Origin: an uncultured Bacteroidales bacterium
GTDB taxonomy: Bacteria > Bacteroidota > Bacteroidia > Bacteroidales > Paludibacteraceae
DNA length: 6,768 nucleotides
Assembly (NCBI GenBank): GCA_900556095.1
Contig: USNU01000080.1
Coordinates: 1 to 6,768, forward strand
Direction: 5' to 3'
Part shown: one piece after another, positions 1-4,889 of the stretch
Position numbering within the stretch: position 1 is the stretch's first letter
How the letters are laid out: each line of letters begins with the position of its first letter
Made by a program: the position numbers and the translations under genes
Notes under the pieces: model-generated
Database searches by the model: none
What the model saw: only the letters and a program-made list of their open reading frames with translations
What the model was told of the DNA's origin: nothing

Positions 1-1462
1 CCGTAAAACCGTAAGTTTTGTTGAGGATAATCATCACGCCGCCCACGGTAGCCGCCGAAACGAGTGTACCGAGGAACTTCCATGTCTCCTGTTTGCGGGG
101 GGTGGTACCAATCCAGTACCCGATCTTCAGGTCGGTGATGAAACCGCCTGCCATCGACAATGCCGTGCATACGACGCCGCCAATCACCATTGCGCCGACC
201 ATTCCGCTCGATCCCTTCATACCGATAGCCACAAAGATGACAGAAGCGATGATGAGGGTCATTAGTGTCATACCGCTCACGGGGTTGCTACCCACGATAG
301 CAATAGCGTTGGCCGCCACAGTGGTAAACAGGAAGGCTATTACCGTCACAACGAGAAATGCTACCAAAGCCTGCCAGAAATTATGCAGCACGCCTAACCA
401 GAAGAAAACCAATGTTATCAGGAGTGCGACGATGATTGCCAACACAATAAATTTCATACTCAGGTCTTTCTCTGTGCGCAGGGAGGCTTGTGCTACGGCT
501 TTGCCCTTTCCCCCCAACTCTTTGCCTGCCAGACCGATGGCCGATTTGATAACTCCCCAACTCTTCACGATACCAATCATACCTGCCATAGCGATGGCCC
601 CAATACCGATGTTGCGGCCATAGTCGGTAAAGAGCAACTGCGGGTCCACGCTCTCCATCCCGGGAACGCTGCCGAGCAGCGGCAGCAACACCCACCATAC
701 AAAGAACGAACCCGCACAGATGACAGCGGCATACTTCAGTCCGATGATATAGCCCAACCCGAGTACGGCGGCACTGGTGTTAATCGAAAAAACGAGTTTG
801 AACTTGCCAGCCAACATCTCTCCCAAAGCGGTCATACGAGTGGAGAGGCTCTCTGTCCAAAGTCCGAAAGTGGAAACCACAAAGTCGTACAGACCGCCTA
901 TACCTGCCGCCCATACAAGGGGTTTTGCCTGACTGCCCCCCTGCTCGCCCGATACCAATACCTGGGTGGTGGCAGTTGCCTCCGGGAACGGATACTCGCC
1001 GTGCTTCTCCTGTACGAAATACTTACGGAAAGGTATGAGGAACAATATCCCCAAGCATCCGCCAAGGAGCGACGAGAGGAATATCTGCATGAAATTGACG
1101 GTGATGTCAGGGTATTTGGCCTGCAGTATATAGAGCGCAGGCAGGGTAAAGATGGCCCCCGCCACAATCACGCCGCTGGACGCACCTATCGATTGGATAA
1201 TTACGTTCTCGCCAAGGGCGTTCTTGCGTTTGAGTGCCGACGACAGACCTACGGCAATGATGGCAATAGGAATAGCCGCCTCGAACACCTGCCCTACTTT
1301 CAATCCCAAATAGGCGGCAGCGGCAGAGAAAATAACCGCCATCAGCACGCCCATTCCGACGCTGTAGGGCGTTACCTCGGGGTAATTGTTCTGCGGTTTG
1401 AGTATCGGTTCGTATTTCTCGCCCGGCTTGAGCGGACGGTTGGCATTCTCCGGAAGGGACAT
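1..1462 (-). CDS. OPT-family oligopeptide transporter, 3' end cut by the window edge
   Basis: Reading the minus strand from the ATG at 1460-1462 gives 487 codons without a stop, running off base 1. The protein is a polytopic inner-membrane carrier of the OPT (oligopeptide/metal-chelate) family. Visible features are a polar N-terminus (1-30), then hydrophobic segments near 31-57, 61-77, 93-113, 124-145, 183-200, 229-263, 285-300, 337-358, 362-390, 399-415, 420-440 and 463-480. Family-like motifs are GEYPFPEATATTQVL (155-169), GSNPVSGMT (391-399) and the loop GFITDLKIGYW (440-450). The family usually has about 650 residues, so roughly the last quarter is missing. Proteins of this family move short peptides or metal chelates by proton coupling; the substrate here cannot be read from sequence. 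The start is supported by a promoter about 80 bp upstream and an AT-rich leader. It is divergent from the small plus-strand gene at 1615. Confidence 0.9.
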   Translation of the reverse strand, partial: MSLPENANRPLKPGEKYEPILKPQNNYPEVTPYSVGMGVLMAVIFSAAAAYLGLKVGQVFEAAIPIAIIAVGLSSALKRKNALGENVIIQSIGASSGVIVAGAIFTLPALYILQAKYPDITVNFMQIFLSSLLGGCLGILFLIPFRKYFVQEKHGEYPFPEATATTQVLVSGEQGGSQAKPLVWAAGIGGLYDFVVSTFGLWTESLSTRMTALGEMLAGKFKLVFSINTSAAVLGLGYIIGLKYAAVICAGSFFVWWVLLPLLGSVPGMESVDPQLLFTDYGRNIGIGAIAMAGMIGIVKSWGVIKSAIGLAGKELGGKGKAVAQASLRTEKDLSMKFIVLAIIVALLITLVFFWLGVLHNFWQALVAFLVVTVIAFLFTTVAANAIAIVGSNPVSGMTLMTLIIASVIFVAIGMKGSSGMVGAMVIGGVVCTALSMAGGFITDLKIGYWIGTTPRKQETWKFLGTLVSAATVGGVMIILNKTYGFT

Positions 1463-1498
1463 AATTAATTTGTAATGAATAATTAGTAATGTGTAATC
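1463..1498 (-). repeat. AT-rich degenerate leader tract before the OPT start
   Basis: Immediately before the ATG, the minus strand carries repeated ATTAC/ATTA words with little base-pairing potential. Similar tracts precede glnS (4000-4032) and lpxC (5803-5828). There is no Shine-Dalgarno sequence. Bacteroidota initiate translation on A/T-rich leaders, so this may simply be the unstructured ribosome entry region; that role is inferred. Confidence 0.4.
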
Positions 1499-1511
1499 GG
1501 GCGTACAAATC

Positions 1512-1538
1512 CTATTGGTCTGATAAGCCTAATAGTGC
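1512..1538. repeat. Degenerate 9-bp repeat, three units
   Basis: Three 9-bp units lie head to tail: ctattggtc, tgataagcc and taatagtgc. They match in register the longer tract at 2262-2306 (shared core attggtc-x-gata). On the minus strand they fall just after the expected OPT transcription start, so they would be in its 5' untranslated region. Confidence 0.45.
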
Positions 1539-1540
1539 TG

Positions 1541-1572
1541 CAAAGATACTGCTTTTTTCCGAAAAGCACAAA
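1541..1572 (-). promoter_or_regulatory. Bacteroidota-type promoter for the OPT gene
   Basis: On the minus strand a -33 TTTG (plus-strand CAAA at 1569-1572) is followed after 20 bp by the -7 element TATCTTTG (CAAAGATA at 1541-1548). This fits the known Bacteroidota primary sigma-factor consensus TTTG, 19-21 bp, TAnnTTTG. Transcription would start near 1534-1535, giving a leader of about 70 nt before the OPT ATG. Confidence 0.75.
1550..1568. promoter_or_regulatory. Dyad inside the OPT promoter spacer (candidate operator)
   Basis: TGCTTTT and AAAAGCA (1550-1556 and 1562-1568) form a perfect 7-bp inverted repeat around the 5-nt centre ttccg. The dyad covers all but one base of the 20-bp spacer between the -33 and -7 elements. 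A regulator bound there would block RNA polymerase. No regulator can be assigned, and a chance AT-rich dyad is possible. Confidence 0.35.
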
Positions 1573-1614
1573 TGCACTTTTTGTTTTGTACTCTCTATTT
1601 AGCAGATTGGGCAA

Positions 1615-1929
1615 ATGGACAGGGAGTTGCGGAGCAGAGTAAAATACATTTCAGGCGAAAACAGATCCGTCCTCTTCGACATACCCGCCGAGGGAAGGGG
1701 CGAGTTCCTCACCACCGCGCAGATTAGCGATGTGCTGGTGCGCGAGGGGAGTATCAAGCGTCCGATGAGCCTGCAACGGTTAGGAATGATATTGCAAAAA
1801 CAGGGATACAAGTCTGTTACACGGGGCAGCCGCAACTGCCGCACACGCGGATGGATTGTATATCAGCGGGATAGAGAGGAAATAAACTCTAACAAACGGT
1901 TGTTTGCGCAGGAGGGTGTAACAATGTAA
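1615..1929 (+). CDS. Small protein resembling the C-terminal DUF3874-like tail of VirE/primase-type mobile-element proteins
   Basis: 104 codons from ATG 1615 to TAA 1927-1929. A TAG at 1600-1602 closes the frame only four codons upstream of the ATG, so no longer N-terminus exists here. Residues about 30-86 look like a small winged-helix domain: EFLTTAQISDVLVREG (a first helix), a basic stretch with RLGMILQKQGYKSVTR (possible recognition helix) and a closing strand GWIVYQRD. This pattern recalls the C-terminal DUF3874-type domain of VirE/DUF3987-like proteins common on Bacteroidota mobile elements, where it follows a large ATPase/primase region. That region is absent, so this is either an orphan remnant or an independent small DNA-binding protein. 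The family assignment is from memory of the pattern and is uncertain. It is followed by the repeat cluster at 1916-2078 and a second small plus-strand gene. No good plus-strand promoter is visible upstream. Confidence 0.5.
   Translation: MDRELRSRVKYISGENRSVLFDIPAEGRGEFLTTAQISDVLVREGSIKRPMSLQRLGMILQKQGYKSVTRGSRNCRTRGWIVYQRDREEINSNKRLFAQEGVTM
1816..1833. repeat. First copy of an 18-bp direct repeat (second at 2002-2019)
   Basis: The words gttacacggggcagccgc (1816-1833) and gttacacggggctgccgc (2002-2019) agree at 17 of 18 positions, 186 bp apart. The first lies inside the coding region at 1615-1929 and the second in the repeat cluster downstream. It may mark a partial duplication. Confidence 0.6.
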
Positions 1930-2008
1930 CGACCTTGTTTGCAAAATATATATACCCACGCATGCGCAGGCGGGTATATGTATAGAAACAGATGTTACAC
2001 CGTTACAC
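1916..2008. repeat. Mirrored TGTAAC box pairs flanking a hairpin
   Basis: The left arm 1916-1930 (gtgtaacaatgtaac) holds two TGTAAC boxes 8 bp apart. The right arm 1994-2008 (gttacaccgttacac) holds the same pair in inverted orientation; the arms match at 13 of 15 positions when one is reverse-complemented. A second, tighter inverted repeat (1946-1983) sits between them. Paired boxes with fixed spacing in mirror symmetry look like protein-binding sites. The left arm overlaps the last codons of the 1615-1929 gene. Confidence 0.55.
1946..1983. repeat. 12-bp stem hairpin
   Basis: Positions 1946-1957 pair with 1972-1983 through 12 consecutive pairs, one of them G-T in the transcript, around a 14-nt loop containing the palindrome gcatgc. 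There is no T run after it on the plus strand and only a short TTTT on the minus strand, so it is not a standard intrinsic terminator for the gene ending at 1929, although a weak one is possible. Confidence 0.5.
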
Positions 2009-2014
2009 GGGGCT

Positions 2015-2031
2015 GCCGCTTGGCAAGCGGC
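2015..2031. repeat. GC-rich palindrome
   Basis: gccgcttg and caagcggc form a perfect 8-bp inverted repeat with a single central base at 2023. With so small a centre it is more likely a protein site or a cruciform than an RNA hairpin, although a shorter stem could still form. Confidence 0.45.
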
Positions 2032-2045
2032 AAGCGGAGACACGC

Positions 2046-2078
2046 TATCCACCTTATATCCACCTTATATCCACCTTA
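2046..2078. repeat. Three perfect 11-bp tandem repeats (iteron-like)
   Basis: The unit TATCCACCTTA occurs three times with no mismatch at 2046-2056, 2057-2067 and 2068-2078. An 11-bp period is about one helical turn, so each copy faces the same side of the DNA, as in iterons or cooperative operator arrays. It ends 10 bp before the start of the small HTH gene at 2089 and follows the mirrored TGTAAC boxes. Confidence 0.7.
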
Positions 2079-2088
2079 CTTTTGAATT

Positions 2089-2263
2089 ATGAACAGAGAT
2101 ACTTACAAGATAGAGCAACGCAACAAGGCGATTTGCGAGATGTATTACGGACTGATACGGCACCATGCCCACTATGGTACTCTATGCCCGAATAGGACAG
2201 GATTTCGGGCTATCGGAAGAAAGCGTGAGGAAGATAGTGAGGACAAAGCGGAAACGGGAATAA
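2089..2263 (+). pseudogene. Small helix-turn-helix protein gene, frame disrupted
   Basis: From ATG 2089 the first frame gives a plausible N-terminal helix (MNRDTYKIEQRNKAICEMYY, then GLIRHHAHYG). The conserved-looking second half lies in the next frame from about 2177: VLYARIGQDFGLSEESVRKI, then VRTKRKRE, ending at TAA 2261-2263. The segment IGQDFGLSEESVRKIV is a good helix-turn-helix, like sigma region 4 or other small Bacteroidota DNA-binding proteins of 55-60 residues. Joining the halves needs a +1 shift near 2170-2178 and gives about 58 residues. The unshifted first frame instead runs on to 2307 into the 9-bp repeat tract, giving a low-complexity tail. Alternatives are a sequencing or assembly error, programmed frameshifting, or separate use of the second frame from ATG 2165 or 2174. 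Its position after three 11-bp repeats suggests control through them. Confidence 0.55.
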
Positions 2264-2306
2264 TAAGTCGAATGGGGCTAATTGGTCGGATAGGGCATTA
2301 TTGGTA
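2262..2306. repeat. Degenerate 9-bp repeat, five units
   Basis: Five 9-bp units run head to tail: aataagtcg, aatggggct, aattggtcg, gatagggca and ttattggta. They are related to the three-unit tract at 1512-1538. The tract begins at the stop codon of the HTH pseudogene. The 9-bp period keeps reading frames open and encodes a repetitive MGLIGRIGHYW-like tail in frame 1. It marks the right side of the accessory patch. Confidence 0.5.
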
Positions 2307-2338
2307 ATGTTTGCCCAACAAAAAGGGCGATTTCGTTG

Positions 2339-2346
2339 TATCTTTG
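2339..2346 (+). promoter_or_regulatory. Isolated Bacteroidota -7 element without a recognisable gene
   Basis: TATCTTTG on the plus strand, followed by CAG, is identical over 11 bases to the -7 region of the OPT promoter. The nearest TTTG upstream is at 2310-2313, 25 bp away, which is longer than the usual 19-21 bp. Downstream there are only short ORFs, such as a 17-codon one from ATG 2370 to the TAA at 2421-2423, before the convergent glnS terminator. It may be the remnant promoter of a lost gene or drive a short RNA. Confidence 0.35.
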
Positions 2347-2431
2347 CAGTGTCTTTCGAAGGATGGTTGATGGGGTTATTCGTGGATAATTATATGTTCG
2401 CTACGTGCCATTCTCTGTTTTAACAATTAAC

Positions 2432-2473
2432 AAAAAATGCTCCCCACTGTGCTTCTGTGTCAGCGGGGGAGCA
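2432..2473 (-). terminator. Intrinsic terminator of glnS
   Basis: On the minus strand, 35 nt after the glnS stop, TGCTCCCC and GGGGAGCA pair perfectly (8 bp, 2466-2473 with 2438-2445). A small internal loop and a further CTG/CAG pairing follow above, and six T residues come directly after the stem (2432-2437 on the plus strand are A). The plus strand lacks a T run, so the terminator acts in the glnS direction only. Confidence 0.85.
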
Positions 2474-2507
2474 TATTAATTATTAAGTATCACCTGTTAA
2501 TTGGCTG

Positions 2508-3983
2508 TTATTTCTGCCAATTGTCTTTAAGCGATGCTGTGCGGTTGAGGACAAGATGGTCGGCGGTGGTGTCAGGATCGACCACAAAATAGCCCTGTTT
2601 GAGCAACTGGTAGTGGTTCTCTTGGGCAATGCCGTTCTTGATAACCGGCGCGTGGAGTTCGCTGCGGAGCGAGCCCTCGACCTTGATAGTCTTGATTTCG
2701 AGGCTGTTGGGGTTGAGCAGGTCTCGGAAATCGCCCTCTTCTGCAGACGGGTTCTCGCAAGCAAACAGACGGTCATAGAGGCGTGCTTCGGCGTCGATAC
2801 ACGAATTGCACTCCACCCAGTTGATAGTCGATTTGGTCTTACGGTTGCCGCCTTCGGTACCCGACTTCGAGTTAGGGTCGTAGGTGGCATAGACGGTGGT
2901 GATATTGCCCTCGTAGTTAGTGATAACCAATTTTACAGGGTCGAAGATAGCGCAAACCCGCGGCGCAGTCTCCTTGAGGTTCTCGCGGACGGTATGCTCG
3001 AGCAGACTGACATCAATCATACCCTCCACTTTGGTGTAACCAATCTTGTCGATAAATGTGCGGATTGCCTCAGCGGTGTATCCGCGACGGCGCAGACCGC
3101 AGACTGTCGGCATGCGCGGGTCGTCCCAACCACGCACAAGTCCCTCTTTGACGAGTTGCAACATCTTGCGTTTCGACATCACGGTGTAGGTGATATTCAG
3201 GCGGTTGAACTCATACTGGTGCGGACGGTAGTCGCCCTCCACAAACTGGTCGAGAAAATAGTCGTACAACGGACGATGAACGACAAACTCAAGGGTACAA
3301 ATAGAATGAGTGACGCCCTCGAAATAGTCGCTTTGTCCGTGTGCAAAGTCGTACATCGGATATACATTCCACTTACGCCCTGTGCGGTGGTGCGGGTGGG
3401 TAGTGATGATACGATACATGATAGGGTCGCGGAAATGCATATTCGGGTTCGCCATATCAATCTTGGCGCGAAGTACCATCTTGCCGTCCTCTATCTCGCC
3501 TGCCTGCATAGCCTCGAATAGACGGAGGTTCTCCTCAATGGGGCGGTCGCGATAGGGCGACGCCACACCGGGTTCGGTAGGTGTACCCTTCTGCTCGGCA
3601 ATCTGCTCGGCAGTCTGCTCATCTACGTATGCTTTGCCCTCTTTGATGAAACGGATAGCAAGGTCGTAGAGTTGCTGGAAATAGTCGCTGGCGTAGTAGA
3701 TATTTCCCCACTTGAACCCCAACCATGCGATGTCTTGTTGGATAGAATCTACATATTCCACGTCCTCTTTGACGGGGTTGGTATCATCGAAACGGAGGTT
3801 GCAGACGCCGTTGTAACGCTCTGCAATACCAAAGTCCATACAGATGGCCTTGACGTGTCCGATATGGAGGTATCCGTTGGGTTCGGGCGGGAAACGCGTT
3901 TGTATGCGTCCGTCGTTCTTGCCCTCTGCGAGGTCTTTCTCTACAATCTGCTCAATAAAATTGAGGCTTCTTTCTTCTTCCAT
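2508..3983 (-). CDS. glnS: Glutaminyl-tRNA synthetase with an internal in-frame gap in the anticodon-binding domain
   Basis: Cytoplasmic class I synthetase that charges tRNA-Gln with glutamine using ATP. The 491-residue product starts at the ATG at 3981-3983. It has PPEPNGYLHIGH (32-43, HIGH motif), RFDDTNP (64-70), PMYDFAH (209-215) and VMSKRK (268-273, the KMSKS-type loop). The anticodon-binding beta-barrels begin near 340. R342 corresponds to E. coli R341. At residues 356-361 the sequence jumps from NYEG to NITT. In E. coli GlnRS (554 residues) these two points are about 70 residues apart, and the missing part (about 359-428) contains Q399, K401, R402 and R410, described as anticodon contacts. 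The distal barrel and C-terminus (NRTASLKDNW) are present, with Q459 and K462 at the positions of E. coli Q517 and R520. The frame is otherwise intact. Causes could be a real deletion, a strain artefact or an assembly collapse. It lies downstream of lpxA with a 114-bp gap and ends at a strong terminator. Confidence 0.93.
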   Translation of the reverse strand: MEEERSLNFIEQIVEKDLAEGKNDGRIQTRFPPEPNGYLHIGHVKAICMDFGIAERYNGVCNLRFDDTNPVKEDVEYVDSIQQDIAWLGFKWGNIYYASDYFQQLYDLAIRFIKEGKAYVDEQTAEQIAEQKGTPTEPGVASPYRDRPIEENLRLFEAMQAGEIEDGKMVLRAKIDMANPNMHFRDPIMYRIITTHPHHRTGRKWNVYPMYDFAHGQSDYFEGVTHSICTLEFVVHRPLYDYFLDQFVEGDYRPHQYEFNRLNITYTVMSKRKMLQLVKEGLVRGWDDPRMPTVCGLRRRGYTAEAIRTFIDKIGYTKVEGMIDVSLLEHTVRENLKETAPRVCAIFDPVKLVITNYEGNITTVYATYDPNSKSGTEGGNRKTKSTINWVECNSCIDAEARLYDRLFACENPSAEEGDFRDLLNPNSLEIKTIKVEGSLRSELHAPVIKNGIAQENHYQLLKQGYFVVDPDTTADHLVLNRTASLKDNWQK

Positions 3984-3999
3984 AGTTGCTTGATATTAA

Positions 4000-4068
4000 A
4001 CGTTAATTATCGTGTAATTAGACGTTAATTATTTTTGTAAAAACATATAATTAACCACGTATTAACCA
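4000..4068 (-). repeat. AT-rich 11-bp periodic elements upstream of glnS
   Basis: acgttaattat occurs at 4000-4010 and 4022-4032, separated by a related 11-bp unit (cgtgtaattag). Further upstream of glnS, ataattaacca and cgtattaacca (4047-4057 and 4058-4068) share TTAACCA 11 bp apart. The first group ends 16 bp before the glnS ATG. No TAnnTTTG promoter match was found in this gap, so glnS may have a weak promoter here or be read from the lpx genes. Confidence 0.4.
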
Positions 4069-4097
4069 TTGTATTTTATTACGCTATGCATTGCGCA

Positions 4098-4874
4098 TTA
4101 GTTTATTCCGCGTACGATACCGCGTGGTGAACCTTTGATGAAATCGATGATAGTGTCGCGCTCCGGAGTCTGTGGCACGGTCTCAAGAATTTGCTCGACA
4201 GCCTGCGACACGTTGAGTCCCGACATATAGAGTGTGCGATAGGTGTCCTGGATAGAAGCAATCTGCTCGCGCGTGAAACCGCGGCGGTTGAGTCCGACCG
4301 AGTTGATACCGCAGTACGAAACCGGTTCGCGAGCGGCGATGACATAAGGCGGGATGTCTTTGTTTATCTTGGTACCACCTTGAATCATCACATGCGCACC
4401 GATATGTGTAAATTGGTGTATTAAACTTCCGCCGCCGATGATTGCCCAGTCATCTACCACCACTTCGCCTGCGAGTTGTACGGCATTCGACATGATGATA
4501 TGGTCGTGCAGGACACAATCGTGCGCCACATGGCAATATGCCATAATAAGGCAGTTGCTGCCCACAACGGTCTTGCCCTTGCTGGCAGTGCCTCGGTGGA
4601 TAGTTGCACACTCGCGAATACAGGTGTTGTCGCCAATGAAGACATAAGTCTTCTCGCCTTTGAACTTCAAGTCCTGCGGAATCGCCCCCACCACTGCCGA
4701 CGGGAAGATATGGCAGTTCTTGCCGATACGCACGCCCTCGCAGATAGTGGCATTGGCATCAATGATAGTGCCTGCGCCGATTTCTACATCTTTGTCGATA
4801 AACACAAAGGGACCAATCTGTACGGAGGGGTCAATCTTTGCCTCCGGATGGATATATGCTAATGGTTGAGTCAT
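4098..4874 (-). CDS. lpxA: Acyl-ACP:UDP-N-acetylglucosamine O-acyltransferase
   Basis: Catalyses the first step of lipid A synthesis, moving a 3-hydroxyacyl chain from acyl carrier protein to the 3-OH of UDP-GlcNAc, in the cytoplasm as a homotrimer. The 258 residues match the family length (E. coli 262). Hexapeptide repeats of the left-handed beta-helix fill about 1-185 (for example ANATICEGVRIGKNCHIFPS), followed by a helical C-terminus (about 195-258). The catalytic histidine is H118 in CHVAHDC (E. coli H125); H115 and H153 match E. coli H122 and H160. E. coli H144 is replaced by E137 (LAGEVVVDD), which is the form I recall in Bacteroides. G166 falls at the E. coli G173 acyl-length position, consistent with long (C14 or longer) hydroxyacyl chains; that is an inference. 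It starts 15 bp after the lpxC stop, with an A-rich rather than Shine-Dalgarno leader, and is likely cotranscribed with lpxC. Confidence 0.97.
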   Translation of the reverse strand: MTQPLAYIHPEAKIDPSVQIGPFVFIDKDVEIGAGTIIDANATICEGVRIGKNCHIFPSAVVGAIPQDLKFKGEKTYVFIGDNTCIRECATIHRGTASKGKTVVGSNCLIMAYCHVAHDCVLHDHIIMSNAVQLAGEVVVDDWAIIGGGSLIHQFTHIGAHVMIQGGTKINKDIPPYVIAAREPVSYCGINSVGLNRRGFTREQIASIQDTYRTLYMSGLNVSQAVEQILETVPQTPERDTIIDFIKGSPRGIVRGIN

Positions 4875-4889
4875 AGTCGTGTATTTTGT

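Noticed and set aside
18..1468. Long plus-strand open frames (18-623 and 488-1468) opposite the OPT gene
   Set aside because: They are antisense to a minus-strand frame that is open across the whole 1462 bases and encodes a recognisable transporter. Their products are unlike any family I know and have shadow-frame composition.
1946..1983. Hairpin as an intrinsic terminator of the 1615-1929 gene
   Set aside because: No T run follows on the plus strand; the symmetry and flanking boxes suit a binding site better.
1992..2195. 67-codon plus-strand frame across the 11-bp repeats
   Set aside because: It translates tandem repeats (YPPYIHLISTLLL) and then overlaps the HTH gene in another frame; nothing protein-like or conserved was seen.
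1463..2507. CRISPR array or insertion sequence in the repeat-rich patch
   Set aside because: Repeats are only 8-18 bp with no spacer pattern, and there is no transposase frame or paired terminal inverted repeats with target duplications.
2556..3521. 321-codon plus-strand frame opposite glnS
   Set aside because: It is antisense to conserved GlnRS coding sequence; the translation has no recognisable domain and the frame is a by-product of codon bias.
4458..4470. E137 in LpxA in place of E. coli H144 as a damaged active site
   Set aside because: From memory, Bacteroides LpxA also has AGE at this place, and the catalytic H118 is present, so it is probably normal for the phylum.
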